The notes: generated from the letters alone by a model not told the origin. DNA of 64,000 nt from Amanita rubescens (GCA_015039365.1 WION01000067.1:1-64000), one strand, 5' to 3'. Numbered from the stretch's first letter, positions 44,938 to 59,200 are shown. Numbers and translations: made by a program.

Positions 44938-45687
44938 CTGAACTTAACTTTATCATGGAATGGAGACGAGACGCATACTTGAGGCTATGGAGCCCCCTAA
45001 CTGCGTTCATCACCAGTATGTGCAACCCCGGACGATTCAGAGTGCCTTGAGCAATACATGCCCTATGAGTTCGAAGGCTGTAATTTGCATCAGGAACGAT
45101 TCAGTCTTTTGGGATGAACGCAGCGGATATATATTAATAGCTCTGACCGCTCATCAGAGTGGCTCAATCACGAGCTTATTTGAGCGTGTGATCGAGAGCC
45201 ACGAGATTTCGGCAAGTACTTGATGATGTGGCATGGCGCCCGCTCACGCTGGCAAGAACTGTACACCAGATGCACGGCGGATCAGCCAGTTTGGCACGAG
45301 AATCTCGGGAACCGGGTGGAAATGCGGCCGAAGTACGGATATTAATATTGAAGTGGCAGTTGGTTCCACGTCTATGTTCAGCATGCGAGCACATCGAAGT
45401 CTTACAAATCAGAAGCAAAGTTACCGTTTCTTGCATCTCGTCATTACGTATACAGCGCACACACATCCCGTTTGGGTGATCTCTAAGTAGATTGAACGAA
45501 CGCGGCTGCCCAAAGAAACGTTAATTACAACGAGACTGCCGGTGCGTAATGACTAACCTTGCTTTGTTAAACCAGAGAGATACAGTGATGGTATTTTCGT
45601 AAATACGCAATACATTGGCATGAGGCCTAGCTCTAATAGACCAATTAGATATTCATATATATATAGCTCCAATGTTCTAGCGGAGTT
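44938..45687. other. Intergenic, no recognised gene
   Basis: Short frames on both strands have no domain features. It is the promoter of the oxygenase (-) and the 3' region of pyridoxal kinase (-). Confidence 0.45.
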
Positions 45688-46884
45688 CTATGCCCAGAAG
45701 TCCGTCCAGGGGAGTAGTTCATATCTCGGCGCGGCGTCCTTGTCGGTGATGAGGTGTCGTCCCTGGACAAGCGCTAATTCTCGCCCGCGCATGCGACGAG
45801 TAAGGCGAAGTGGATCTGCTGCATCCAATTCATCATCTGTGGGGGGACGCTGGTCATCAGGGAGGGACAAGGTTCGTGCATGGGTAAATGACAGGATAGC
45901 ATGGGTAACCGAAAGCGCAAAAGATGTGCCGGACCGGAGTGGATCGGCACTGGCTTTGTCGCCTAACGAATCATCGTTCGTCAAAGCTGTCCCATCGTTC
46001 TGTACGACTGCGTTCCCGTAAGGTATTTGGGGGTTATAGTGACCGAGAAGAAGTGCAGAAAATAGATCTCCCACGCCAGAAAAGTATCCTGGGATGTGCG
46101 GAACACATGCGGCCGAGACGGCGGAGATGTGATCAGAGTTCCTGTCCCCGGTAACCTGCGAGGAGACGCAAAGAAGATGAGGTGTAGAAGAGTCAGATGG
46201 TTTTATTGCCGAGGGAAGAATAGGTATAAGCCACGGATAGAGGGGGATGGAGCTTATCACAACGTTGGGAACCTGATAGTCTATATGGAGGATTTCGAGG
46301 GCGCGCTTCAGCGAGGGGAAATCTACAAGGGGGACCTGCGTGAGAGTTCTGGAGCATATTAAAATCGAGGCAGAAAAACAGTGTTAATAGAACATACTCG
46401 ACTTCAAACCAATTGGGAGTGATAATAGTCGCAAGAGGAAGCATGGAGCGATATACGGGTATCACATCGGATGCAACATACAAACACCCTGCATCCCCCA
46501 TGACAGGGTCTAGGAGATAAATAAGATGAGGATTTTGCGACTTGAGTTTGCGTGCCAAGTCTGCTACAGCACTGAGAGGCCCTGCGCCTGGAATATATCC
46601 TGCGAAAAATCGGTCACGACGAACAACATATAGGAATCGTGCGTACCAGTCAAGAGCCTATCAGGCCTGAGCAGCTCATTCTGGGTCATTACATCGAAAA
46701 TACGATTGAGGTCGTCGGCGGTAGATTTTGTGCCCCCGGTTCGACCGTAACCGGAATGGTTTGAATAATTTACTGTATTTACGACGTCGACATCGTATCC
46801 GAGCAGCTGTAGAGGGAATACGGCAGCTTTACCGCCCACGTAGCCGTAGACGACATGAGATTGGATGGACAAGACGCGGGCCAT
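45688..46884 (-). CDS. Pyridoxal kinase (366 aa)
   Basis: Phosphorylates pyridoxal, pyridoxine and pyridoxamine in the vitamin B6 salvage pathway in the cytosol. The model is complement(join(45688..46348, 46398..46599, 46647..46884)), all in phase. Family marks in order: LSIQSHVVYGYVGGKAA (substrate site), GGTKSTADDL, GYIPGAGPLSAV, YLLDPVMGDAG (metal and ATP site), TPNWFEVETLT, VPNVVISSIPL, and GYFSGVGDLFSALL with the catalytic Asp. The frame is intact, unlike several neighbours. Its ATG lies only 31 bases from that of the divergent START gene. Confidence 0.93.
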
Positions 46885-46888
46885 GAGT

Positions 46889-46894
46889 CACGTG
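46889..46894. promoter_or_regulatory. E-box CACGTG between two divergent start codons
   Basis: The palindrome CACGTG sits inside the 31 bases that separate the pyridoxal kinase ATG (46884, -) from the proposed START-gene ATG (46916, +). It is the class of site bound by bHLH factors, and the symmetry would let one factor act on both genes. Confidence 0.45.
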
Positions 46895-46915
46895 GGCCAC
46901 TGTCCAGTCTCCTTC

Positions 46916-49900
46916 ATGTCAGACGGTTCGAGGTTCGTCACTTGTCTAGTTCTTCGCCTCAGAACTGACCCATTTGCAGACTGCGACAGACCTGGTATTC
47001 TGCTTTGAACAATGCTGAAGCCCACTTTAGACAGCTGTTGAGCTCAACAAACTGGAAACGTCTCTCTGGCGAACAACTCAAATGGAAGACCCCACCGGAT
47101 CTGTCAAACGTGGTCGTCCATAGGTCTGACGACGTATTGAGACTCGTTTTGGACCTCCCTATGTGTTCCGATGGTCTAGAGCCATGGAAAGCCGTTCTTT
47201 CGACTCCAGAGCTCAGGCAGGATTGGGATCCCGCTGTTGAAGAGGCCCACATGCTTGAGTTGATTGATCCGCATGTTAGGATTTGTAAAACTAAATTCAC
47301 TCTCGGATGGCCAGCCAAGTGAGTCCATCAGCCCTATGACCTCATCATCGTTGTCCACCTCGCATCCTAGCCCGCGAGACGCTGTAACGATATCACGAAT
47401 GTTTCACGACTCTAATACGTTAATTGACATTTCCACATCTTTGCCACGTTCACCGGACGAACCAGCATATTTACGTCCTTCGCCCCCCTACGTAAGGTCG
47501 CATGTTGCACGTCAGTCCCTACATCCCCCTTTTTGCAACACTGACGCTCAGCCGTGTCCTATATAGTATTTGCGTGGTGTATTCAACGCCTCGCCACCGA
47601 CTCTCTTTCACCCAAACTTCGCATAACGTGTTTCTGGCAACATGACCTCAAATTTGTCTGGTCCTTTTCCCTTTCTTCACCCGCCCTGCATCAACAATTA
47701 TCCACTATGGTTCTCGGCCTCTTCAAAACAGTATTGAAACGCGGCACGCGCGTTCCTTACCTTTGTTCCTTCGGTGAAGGAATTGCTGTGGAGCGTGTGA
47801 GATATCAGGTCGATCGACAGGCATTGACGGTTAACTACGCTCTGGTGCCGCAGGAATGCAACTTAGAACACCAAAGAAGTGGGGCATCGAGTGTCGTGGA
47901 GTACATCTTACCTTCGTTAGAAGGTTGGGATCTTCAGCTTTCCATCAAAGCCTCGTCACAGGAGGTCGAGAAGTTGTCATGGGTGGCACAGGCATTGAGG
48001 CGGAGCATGGTCGTTGACTCAGATGGACACGCTGACCTCGTCCTACTGCGGGTCATGCACGAACCCTTGCGAGGCGATCACGAAGTGCTTAAAGCTCGAT
48101 TGATAATCGAGGTTTCATCTGCAAGCAGAGGTATCAGATTGAATGGAGTGCTACAGAGAGTGGAGGATGAGGATGAAGAACGCCGAAGGCTCGAAGATCA
48201 AATAAAGGAGGGTGAAGAAGAGATTCTGAGAGACGTGGAGAGCGCGGCAGGTGTCAGCATCATCACCACTTCTTCGGCTGCAACTGGACGGAGTGTGCCC
48301 TCAGTAGCCTCAGTTGGATCAGGAACAACCTTAACCGGAGGATCCTCGTCCGGGATGAACGCCGCACTTGGAAGACCGGGTGAACGGACTCCCGCTGCGG
48401 AAAAATCAGTTCTCTCGCGTGTAAGGCGGAACTACATCTATTTCTCATCCCTGTTGCAGGAACCAGAAGCCAAGTGGAGACAGAGTGGGTCGCTCTTCAC
48501 ATTCAATCAGGATGTGCTGATCTTCTTATAACTTGATACACTTGGGCAGCCATGGATGCCCGCGGTGTGTCCATCACCCAGTTAGACTCAATCGACCCCA
48601 CCCTCGTTGTATATCGCGCTGAAGCAACCTTTGTGGGTGTAGGACTATGGGACCTATACGGAGTCGTCGTGTCATCCGCTGCAAAAGGATACTGGGACAA
48701 GACCCATGACGACGCCATCCTACTTGAAGACCTAAATGGACTTACGGAGTTATGGCATATCAAGACAAAGCCGGCGTGGCCAGTAAAGTATGTTCATTGT
48801 TTATAACTTTTCTTTTATAGGAATCTGACTAAGAATATACTGAAGCGGCCGAGACACTGTTCTCCTTAGAACAGTCTACAAGTCTCCAACCTCTATCCAC
48901 GTTTTCGCCTTCTCCGCAGATGCCGACCCTCACCTATTCCCAAACAATCAAATTCCCCCCATTGATACAAATGTCATCCGCACCCAGGTTGACTTGCAAG
49001 GCTGGGCCATTGAATCACTCTCGCCTACCACCACTCTACTTACCCTTCTCGAGCAATCGGATATGAAAGGGTGGACAGGCAAAACAAGTATGCCAAGTCA
49101 AATGATTGCGCATGTGGCTGGCATCGGCGAGTTCGCTATCAAGAGTGGTGGTCCACCCGCCGTGACAAGGTTAAGCGGCGCGAGGAAGGTCGTAGAGAGG
49201 TTCGACTGGGAAAAGGCGAGCCTTCGAGTGGTGTATGAGGCGCTCAAACCCTCTGCAATCAAGTCCAGATCAGTTTCCTCGTCGAGTTCAACACGATCGG
49301 TATCTGAATCTGCATCCGGAGAATCAACTCCGGCGAGGCAACAGCAAGGGTCAGGATCCTCTGCGGGCGCAACTGAAATGGATATGATCGAATGTGAAAT
49401 CAGATGTGATATCGATACTTGGGCTGCTTCGCTTGACATTGTCGTCGATCCCCCACCGCAAGGCATTTCGTGCCTCCGGCGACACAAGTTATCCCCTGAG
49501 GGAGGCGGACTATGGCTCACACTCACACACGACCCTGTCTATCCCTCAATTGGTCCAACCTTCCTTAACCGCCGAAAAAGGTCGACAAAGATGTCCATTG
49601 GCTCAATATCGGAACTCCAGGCTACTAGATCCTCTCTTAATGCAAGGGACGATGAAGCCGAGGAGGAAGGCAAATTCAGAGTAATTGTGAGACGAGCACC
49701 GGGGAAGGAGAAAGGTTTGGTGATGGTGAACGGGGCGAAGGTAACCGTGGATGTGGAGGAGATGCCAGAGAAGCGAAGTGAAGAACGCAATGAAGCAGAG
49801 GAGAATCAAGCCAGCCAGAGTTCCGTTGGATCAGCCTCCTGTTGTCAACGTCGTGCGGAAACGCAGAGCTGAATGGAATGATGAAGGAAGCGATGAATCA

Positions 49901-52900
49901 CAGAACGCGTCCGGAAGCAGTGAAGTTGGTACCAACGTACCTCAACGGAGTACAAGCACGAGTAGGGAGAGAACAGAAGTCATGTCAGCGACGAGAGAAT
50001 GGGCGACTGCCCCGAAGCAGGCTGGTGCACTCACGAAATGGTGGCTATATGCAGTCGATGTTGCTGCGAGTACTGTTGTGCCAGCCAGTACCACATCTGC
50101 ACCAGGTACTCGAACAGAATTGATGCCGTCAAAACAAAAATGGCCAATGCAATACTCTCTGGAAGCACTAGAGTGGATCATGGAAGAGTACGCTGAAGAC
50201 AAGTTGGGTGCCTGTCTAGTTTCTTCGGCAAGTTCAAGAACGAATAGCGTGGATTCGACCGCGAACGTGGGTACATCCAATATTGCATCAAGCTCGAGTG
50301 TATCCACTACCACACCCGACGGATGGACGTTCGTTGGCGAAAAAACTGGTTTGAACGTCTACCGCAAGATGATCAGCGAGGTTTCTCCCGTGGTACCCGT
50401 TCACAGAGGTACAAAGGTCATCGAGGGCGTAAGCGCAGAGGAGCTGGCGAGCGTTATTCTGCACGATAGCTGCCGAAAGGAGTGGGACGACAAATTCGAT
50501 TCCAGCAGAGTCTTTGAAAGCTTTGGGTGGGGTTGCGAGACAGGTTTTACCGTGATGAAAGGAGGGTTTCCATTCCGAGATCGAGGATTTTACCTCGCGA
50601 GAGTGGTAGCGCGACCTGCGCCTGGTGGGCTGGCGGGGATGTTTGGCCGTATCGGACGGAGTCGAAGCATGGGACGTACATCGAGTCGACCTGGAACGCT
50701 CGTAAAGAGGAATACCGACTTGAATGATCCTGGCGCCGATGGAAGACGGTTTAGCGGTGTTCAGCAAAATGCGATATTCATCGTCAGCGCTTCATATAGC
50801 GGCGAGAGCGACAGCGTATCGCGATTTAGCCCGAGCAAGTATAACGAATACGTCTTGCCAATTGGCCGTGTGCTCGTTGATGCTTGGGTGTTGGAGACGC
50901 TGGACCCTTACGATACACGGGAGATTGATGTGGCTATCCCCAGCACGAGGTGTACGCGAGTGGTTGCAGTGGACTTGCGGGGCAGTGCCCCGGCTGCTGT
51001 GAACAGCATGGTGAACGTGGCAATGGTGCGCGCGCTAAGCACACTTGGAGACTGGGTGGGGAAGAGGCTGAAAGCAAAAGTAGAAGCTGAAGGAAAAGGA
51101 GACAGCACGTCAGCCACGAATAAAGATGTTCTTGCGGGATTGGGAATTGCCGCGCCTTTCATGAGGATACCTGGAGGAAACATTATGCTAAAGGAGGCTA
51201 GAGGCGGTATGGAAGGGCTGGATCGGAGGGGGGTTGCTTGGAGTGCGAGGGTGAGCGACAGGAAGAGGGCGTTGGTCAAAGAAAGGTTTAAGATTGAAGA
51301 GAGGGTGTATCGGTGCATGATGCTTGTGAGCGTTGGATCGGTGTTGGGTGGAGAGAGCGAAGTGAAGGAGAAGGATGAAGGTCCAAGGAGGAGGACGGTC
51401 AGCCATGCTAAAGAACCTCGAAGTCCAAGTCCCACGCGCGTGGATGGAAGCGAACAAGCGGGGCACTCGAAGGAGAGTACGGGCGGTAGCCATAACAGCA
51501 CCGAGGGGACAACGACGATACCACCCAGTCCTCCGGCCACCGCGCGCGGGCGCGCGGCCTCTTCACCGTATTCCAAGCATCGTGGACTAAGGATGCCTGC
51601 TGATTTGCTCGTGGCAGAGCTAGTGATTGACACAAAGATGTATCCTGATGGATACGACATTCTCATGTGTTCACGGAAACGCTCGGAAGAGAAGATCATG
51701 ACGACATGTTCCAGGGACGATGCGACATGCATATCTCTTGAAGGATGCAGTTGTCAAGACTACGGCTACGAAGGCAAAGGGTGCCATGGAAACTATGTCA
51801 TTACTGGACGTTGCAAATGCTAGTGTCAACTCTACGACTACCTCCGCTGAAGGACGCCCGACTGTGGATGAACCAGAGGACCGAGCGCTTCCATTGGAAT
51901 ATACCGTTCATACCATGCCGTTATCACCTATGCACTCTTCGGGGCTCGCAGCCGAAAGCCCGATGAGGCATCTGGTCAGGGTGACGCTTCCTACGGCGCA
52001 ATACCAGATACAGACTGTAGAAGATCCGCTGACGGGCGAGACGAGAAGTGCGCCACCGAAGCCATCATGGTTAACGGAGATGGAAGAAGGTGGGTCGGCA
52101 GTAGTAGAAATTGAAGTGAGACCTAGACGCGACAAGGTTTTGTCCAAGAAGAAGGGGGCGGTGGTGAGAGTGAACGGAAGCGACGTATCAGTTGAGAGTG
52201 AGAAGGAGTCGTTGACGAGCCTTGGGCGGGAGGAGTTGATGGATGATCGACTTGTCAAGATGCCGGTCTTGGTGATGTGAGTGCTGTTGCAATTCGAGGC
52301 AATACATATTAACCCAGAGAGACAGGGTACCGAACGAAGCGGAAGCTCTCCCAGAGATGCTGAGAATACCATTAGCTGTTGCAGACGACCTTCTGGACCC
52401 CACGGCGATGAAGCTTCCTACGACTGATAACCCAAAGCCTGTTGAAGAGGCTGTCACCGAACCCGGGCCTAACGGAGAACCTGCTAGAACTGTAAGGATA
52501 CCTCATGTTCTTCACGCGCATCAGTTGCTTAATAAAGATAACAAGCAGGCAGCAGAGGCGGCTAAAGTCGCTGGGGCGCCAACACGGGTGAATAGCGGAG
52601 GATTTCTCGGCTTTTTACAAGGTTACCCGAACCCGTTGACCCGTTTTGCATCTGGATCTATCTCCAATGGTAGTAATGGTCACACGGCAACAAACACCGG
52701 TACGAGTTCCGCGCCGAGCGCATCGCCTACGGACACAGGAAAATCTGTGTCGTCGGCGTCGATAGAAAAGGTACCGGGAGGGTTTATAGAGCTGACAGTG
52801 GCGACGAGCACAACGCCGAGGACGTATCCGCTGTCGACAGTGGTGATAGTGGCGCTAATCGCGTTCTTAATCGGGTCATTGCTTCGATCGCTTCTTTCTC

Positions 52901-53049
52901 CGGCGGATTTCATATATGTGGTAAAGGACTTGCAGCAAGCAGAAGAAGCGGGAGTGGTTGGAGGCTGGCGAGAGATACGGAGACTATTTGAGATGAAGTA
53001 TGTGCTTGGAGGGTGGGACTTCCAAATCGCAGTCGTGCGACGACATTGA
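46916..53049 (+). CDS. Very large START-domain membrane protein (about 1936 aa), two +1 frame breaks
   Basis: Exons are 46916..46932, 46980..47318, 47371..47510, 47567..48484, 48550..48787, 48846..52276 and 52320..53049. START-like modules recur. One is near residues 40-160 (WKAVLSTPELRQDWDPAVE, then FTLGWPANPRDAVTISRMF). A second starts at LTELWHIKTKPAWPVNGRD. A third is at DGWTFVGEKTGLNVYRKM, then SCRKEWDDKFDSSRVFE. START domains bind single lipids or sterols. The C terminus has one membrane helix (PLSTVVIVALIAFLIGSLL). Long Ser/Gly linkers join the modules. The frame must move +1 near 49795 and near 51720; elsewhere all joints are in phase. The first break could instead be a 58-nt intron (49740-49797). 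The 17-nt first exon is inferred. Confidence 0.75.
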
Positions 53050-53474
53050 AGTGTTAGACTGGTAATAATAGCAATAATATATAATATTATAATAATAGTA
53101 TAAATGGATAATAAACTCCGGTAAGTTGCGAGATTCGGGCGGAGCTGGAAAGGAAAGGATTCCCACCTCGCGCTTCCCGTCCCGCTCTTGAGGCCCATCA
53201 CTCTCCGACTCCTCTCCTCGTCGTCTCCTACGTCCTCCGCAGCCCCGTCCTCATCGTCTACCGCAGCGAGGGCGCTTAGCCTCTCTGCTGTTCCCTGTAC
53301 GCCCCTACGACCTTCTCCGACTACTTGGGACACTTACTCATCTCCCCGGTGTTTATTATATCAGTCCCACACGCGCCTGCCTCTACTTAAACCTCTTTCT
53401 GTCTACCTTCCATCTCCAAGTGTCCCAGTCCCTTCCGCTTTCCCGCCATCGCACTTATTTCACCCCCGATTACC
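53050..53474. other. Promoter and leader of the LisH gene
   Basis: No gene. The plus strand is strongly C/T-rich from 53160 to 53470, typical of fungal promoters with long pyrimidine tracts. Confidence 0.5.
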
Positions 53475-56209
53475 ATGACCTCAACCGCCCCGCCCGGTGC
53501 GGCTCAGTCTCTATCTCAGCCCTCTCCAAACGATGCGCCGCTCTCCTGGGAAGGCGACAAGATGTATGTTTTTGTGCCACTCATTCTGTTCAGCATGTTT
53601 CTGATGTATCGTCCTCGGGGCCACCTTTTGCACAGGTTTAACATTTACATCTATGACTATTGTTACAAACGTGGATACAAGAAGACAGCTAAAGAATTGC
53701 AGCAAGAAGCGGATATTCCTGAAAATTCAAAGCCTCCCATCAACGCGAGACAGGGATTGTTATTTGAGTGAGTTGTTTACTTGGTTGTTGGAACGGTGTT
53801 GATTTGCTCATCTAACCCTGTGTAATAGGTGGTGGAGCGTATTCTGGGTACTGTTCACCGCCAAGGCGAACGGTAGTGGCACAGAAGATGCACTGCTGTA
53901 CACACAGGTGTGTTGTCTCGTCCTATGGCTTTGCATTTCGTCAGTGCAAAGTGGTGTTCCTTGTTTTTTTGAACGACAGCATCAGGCAAATCAAGTTATG
54001 CAACGCCAACTGCAGCAACAGCGCATGCAGCAGCCCGGACAGGGCCCCCTACCTGGTACGCCGGTTGGCCAGCCAGGTGGTCCCCAGCAGCCGCCCGTCC
54101 AACGGATGATGAACGGTCCTATGCCGCCGAGGCTGAGTGGATTTCCTCCAATGAATGGCCCGATGCCCAACGGTGTCAGTTCCTCGCAACTTCAATCTGG
54201 ACAAATGGCGGCAGGACCAGCCCCATTTCCAAACATGGGTGGTCCAGGCCCGCAACCCAATGGCATTCCAGGTTCAGGTCATCCGCCTCAAACTCCAGGA
54301 ACTGCTCCAGCGCAACCTCAAAACTTTCAAACACTGTTACCGAATCAGCGGACCATTGGACCCCCTGGCCATCAGCAAAGCCCACAGCCCCCACATTCTC
54401 TTCAGCAACAACGGCAGAATGGGCCATTTCCGCGGTCACCTACAATGTTTAATTCACCTCAAGGAGGCGCACCCGGCTCGGCGCCGCCGCCCCCTCAACG
54501 CCAGACGACGCCTCAACAGCAGCAGCAACAACCCCAACAACATCATGCACAGCCACCCGCAATGGGCCAATTATCTGGCCCATCGCCCCACATGCAGCAC
54601 ATGAATCGACCAATGCCACCGCCAATGAATCCCTTGAATCCAGGAGTACAGCAACCTGGAAATCCTGCTAATCCGTCATTTCCTCAATTGGGTCGGCCAC
54701 CCAGTAGAGCCAACACCCCCGGTGGGCAGTCGAGCATGCTGCAACCGAGCCCATCGTTATCAGCACGACAGCCTCCGGGGGGTCCTGCTTTGATGCAAGC
54801 TAATCAAGAAGTATTAGAGCTACGGATGATTCCTCCACCAATCCTTGCAGTTTTGAAGCAAGAACTTGGGTTAAGTGATCGTGATCCAAATCAGATGACC
54901 CCTGCAGAAAGAGTACGCAGATCATAACGTTATGCGATGCGATATTGATGGTTATTTTCTAGCAACGGCTGCTTGGGGCATATCGCCAACGGAGAAAGCC
55001 TGATAACACAGGACCAGCAGCTGGATTGCAGCAGCCAAATCCTGCGCAACTTCGAGCGCTACCCCAACAGCAGCCACAGCAGCAGAGGCTGAAGCGCAGC
55101 AGCGCAACTCCTGAAGAGGTAAGCAATGTTTAACTCGGGTATCTCGGAGCCAAAGATATGGACAGACACATGAGGTTGGCCGAACCGATTCGTCCCCACC
55201 GCAGAAGCGTCAGAGACCATCGCCGGAGCAACTACCTATCCAAGGAATAAGCTATCCTCCTCAACAGCCTCCGCAGCCCCAAGGTCCACCTGGCGGCCCA
55301 CAACCAGGGCAGCCTGGCATTCCTATGCCAGGCCAAAATCCATTGATGATGATGCGAGGGCCACCCCAGATGACTGGCGGAGTTCCTCAGGGCGGTCAAC
55401 CACCCATGGGTAATCCAATGAACATGGGCATCGGCCAACCTCCATTAGGTGGACCTCAAATGGGTATGTCTCTATACCCGCAAGGACATGGAAATCAACC
55501 TGGTCTGATGAACCAGCAGCAACAGATGGTAGGGCGATCATTCAGTCCATGTCGTTTTTAATCAATGATTGAGTAGCATTGGCAGTATCGAATGCAGAAT
55601 CTTCAACTGAAGGGAGCAATGCCTCCCCAGGCCATGAATCCGACTATTCAAGGCCCACCCAACAGTGCGAACCCAGGCTCAAGCGATCCCAACATGCATC
55701 CTGGGGCACCTAGTGCGCCTGGCGGCCCCCAGTTTAATCGTCTGCCGCCGCAGAACAAGCCACTGAGCATGATGCCTCCGCCGTCCCCTGCCCAAAATGG
55801 TGCAAACAAGGAACAGGGTGGCAGCAAGGACATTAAGCAGGAAGACATGTCACGAGGCGTTGGAGGTAACGCTGGTCAGACGCCAAACGCTAGCGGTACT
55901 GCACCTCCAACTCCAGCACCTGGGGCTCCGACGAACCAAGGCCCGAGTCCTGCCACCAACGGGGCTCCGAACTCAAACATTTCTCAATCTCCGTCGTCAA
56001 TTCTGGGTACTCCGCTGAACCCGGGCCCAATTGTGAACCAGCAATCGGTATTAGCCGATTCCTTGTTCCCGCCAGATTTCATGCAGCACCTTTCGAATTC
56101 CCTAGACGACTTTAACACAAACATGTTCCCGGCGGAGACAGATATCAATTTTGAGAGAGACTTTGGACAGTGGTTCAACGGTGACGACGTTCAGCTGGAC
56201 ATGAAGTAG
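53475..56209 (+). CDS. LisH-domain transcriptional regulator, Flo8/Som1-like (about 770 aa)
   Basis: Exons are 53475..53563, 53636..53767, 53829..53907, 53980..54912, 54963..55118, 55175..55528 (or from 55166) and 55577..56209, all in phase. The LisH and its extension run from FNIYIYDYCYKRGYKKTAKE through ARQGLLFEWWSVFWVLF. This is the LUFS-type module of Flo8, Som1 and SSBP proteins, which dimerise and partner other factors in fungal development and cAMP signalling. The rest is Pro/Gln/Gly/Met-rich low-complexity sequence, with a conserved-looking helix ELRMIPPPILAVLKQELGL. An acidic, aromatic tail (INFERDFGQWFNGDDVQLDM) may be an activation segment. The 3' part is copied into the chimeric gene at 60-63.4 kb. 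Confidence 0.85.
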
Positions 56210-59200
56210 CGCCCTAGCGCACATTTTTATCTGTCACATCGGCTACAGAAATTGTTCTTCTTGGTCTGCTTCCACATGGGTCTGTCGCCATTTATTCTCT
56301 AAAAAAGACTTCATTTTTGAAGTCTCGCCATTTTCTGCATGGATTGGTCTCCTATCTTTCTGGTTGTATTCTTTATAATTTCTTGCTTGCTGCTAGAGTA
56401 TCGTCGAAGAATGGTTTGGTATCCCTGCACCGCTTCATCAACGGGTCGATCCCGACTTCCCACCCACGCCTCGTCTACCCTGTCGACATCCCCGAGAACC
56501 CACGCATCATATTTCCTCCCGTTCATTACCTCGATCAAACGTTGGTGGTCCTGCGACACAATCGCTATTCCCATACACATGCCAAAGTCATCTGTAGTTT
56601 TATCGCGGGCTCGTATTACCCCGGTCCGGACACTCATACTCATCATCATCGCTCATTCCCCATCGACGAACGATGATTTATCTTTCAATGTCGGTGGTTC
56701 GAAGTTTTCTCGCTGTGTTGTCCCGCTGCCTGTTACAGTTCGTCCGTGTTTTATTAACCTCGGTGTTTTTCATTTCCCCTAATCCTTATCTTGCTCGTCC
56801 CTTGTTCTTTACTGTTCCTTTTAAATCTACCCCACATGCACCCTTCTATTACCTTGTCTTTACTAATTACCTTCATACACTCAAATTCCCTATCTGTCCA
56901 CTATACACTAGCGTAGTTGTATGTATTTTTTCCGGTTTCCCTTCTATAAACAGGAACACAAAAATTCTTCCCTCTCCTTGTTTGTCTGTGTAAGTAAGGT
57001 GCCTAGTTACATACGTGAGTCGAACAAGGATGCCGTAATTGTGTCAGCCCCGAGAATACATGACAAGGGTCATGATAGCAACAGCCAGAAAATTGCATCT
57101 ACTACGGATGTGATACAGTTTTCGAGAGTCCGAGCGACGAATAGCAATAATACGATTCGGTTACCTTTTCTCACTACCTTCCATAAAACCTCAAGCCCTT
57201 GCCCTTGTTTTTCTTCCTGTCCGATCGGGGCGTATCAAGGACGCGGCGACTAGCAAACGTCTCGGACATGCACCTTTCATTCATGCGTCCTGTCCTCTTA
57301 CTTTTTCTAATCAGGCTGTGGTCTCACATGGAGTTGATTTTGCCATTCTGGGCGAGAGGGTACGGTCATAGAATATGAATATGGTAAGTGGGTGTGCCTA
57401 CTGCCATGAGCGTGGGTGGCGGATTTCCGTTATGGGACTGATGACGCATGTCAGGCGCTCGGCACTGCAAGCTGCTACACTTGCGTGATACGATAATAAA
57501 TTGAAATCCTTATCGATTCCTTAAGGGTTCGACTTATGCCAGCCATTTGTGGTAAAGTCCGTTCGAGTCCCAAGTTACTGGCGCGATAGTGCAGTGAGGT
57601 ACTACGTAATTGGTGGAACCATCGCTGGTTTCCTAGTTCTACACCCCTCCATCTTGCTTTATCATGTTGTTAATCAATGTTAACGTGAGTGACCGCACTT
57701 CCATTTAAGCCATGTTTATGACGCCGTACTGCCGTTCAAAGCGTTCAGGCCTCAGGCGGATATGAAAGATGATCAGTCAATCAAAAGTACACGTGGATTT
57801 GGGAAGCTAGTACAAAGTAAGTAGTCGTATCGTTTATCGGACAAAGATGATTGGGAGGGGCTCGAGCATGCGTCGTTCACTTCGGATGTCAGCTCCGAAA
57901 AAGTTAGTCGAACGCCACGGGGCCTAGATAGCGTAGCTCGCGGATGGCACTAATATGAACAAGCGGCCATGTGGGTCGGTCAGATGAGGTCGGTAATTGC
58001 GTCAATGGGATGGAATTGAGGGTTCTGGACTCGGATGGCGTCATTGGTGTACTATCGGATATGTCGGAGGCAATAAGTGTGACCGTCATGTGTTGAACGA
58101 TTCTTCGAGAATTCGAAAAAGCTTACCTTCAGTGCAGCGACGCTGATTACATCGTCAGGGATCTGGGAGATTACATGCCGTAGTCACACTTGTCATTTCA
58201 TTAAAGTTGGACGCGTGGTTTTGACCATCGCGGCAAACGTAATCGGAACTTCAATTCTTAAACGTTGTCGATCTCGAGTTCTCTGTTTGGAAAGATAAAG
58301 TACCCTCCCGCTCCGTGTCGGAATCACGAGAACTGTGTCGCGGTGACATCGGAGAAGGTTAGGGGGCTTGATCGTGGTATTTGGCTTCGGTGTGGTTTTC
58401 TGTCCAGATTCCTGGTTGTAAGCAAGTTCCAATTGTCGAAAGATGAATGCACCGATAAGTTTCAGTTCATCGGGCAAGGTCATTCATAACACGTGTGCTC
58501 GACAAGTTCATGCCCAGACACATCTGAGGAAGCGTGTCAAGCCACGACTTGTGAACCCTGCCAATGCAGAATAGACAATCAAGGTCAGAACCGAGGCCGG
58601 AGAGCCTCGTTTACGAAAATGTGATTTCAAACGAGTGAAATACGTCAATCAAGGGCTCGCCGAATCGGCCTATATTTGGTCCAGCGCCAGCGGTGTCCTC
58701 TCCTGATTGAAAACAGCAATAGCCATGGAATTTCTGTGACTGTAGCTGACAGTTCCGAAAATCCTGAAACCTTCTGATTCTCTTCATACACAGAACCAAG
58801 GTAAGTCTCTCCATGGGTATTCATTCATCAGAAGAACCGTCTGCTATGTATGGAGTGACAACAGTTTAACTCGATCAACTTTATCAACAACATACATAGA
58901 GCGTCATAAAGAAGGTCTGCCCAGTGTGTGTGGACTTGTTTTACGGCAAAGCCCTGCGTTTTCGCAGACATGAGCACCCGCATGCAGAATATTAAAGAAC
59001 TTACCTGGAGTTGTGATTCCCAGGAAGTAGCGAACCTAGATGGTTGATAAAAAGGGTAATCCAGTCTTCACTATGACGATGCTAAACACGAGCTGAAAGT
59101 CCCATTCTGAATGAGGGCGAAGTCGGACGACAGACTCGAGACACGTTAGGTCAACCAGGTCGCAACGCGAATAGGCGCGCGATAAACATGGGCTAGTTCG

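Noticed and set aside
47005..47322. START gene beginning at ATG 47005
   Set aside because: In-frame conserved-looking residues (LRQTWYSAL) lie upstream and connect through a phase-correct intron to an ATG at 46916. Kept as an alternative only.
57510..57600. A second tRNA near a GTTCGAGTCCC motif
   Set aside because: No A box at the right distance and no acceptor or D stem could be drawn.
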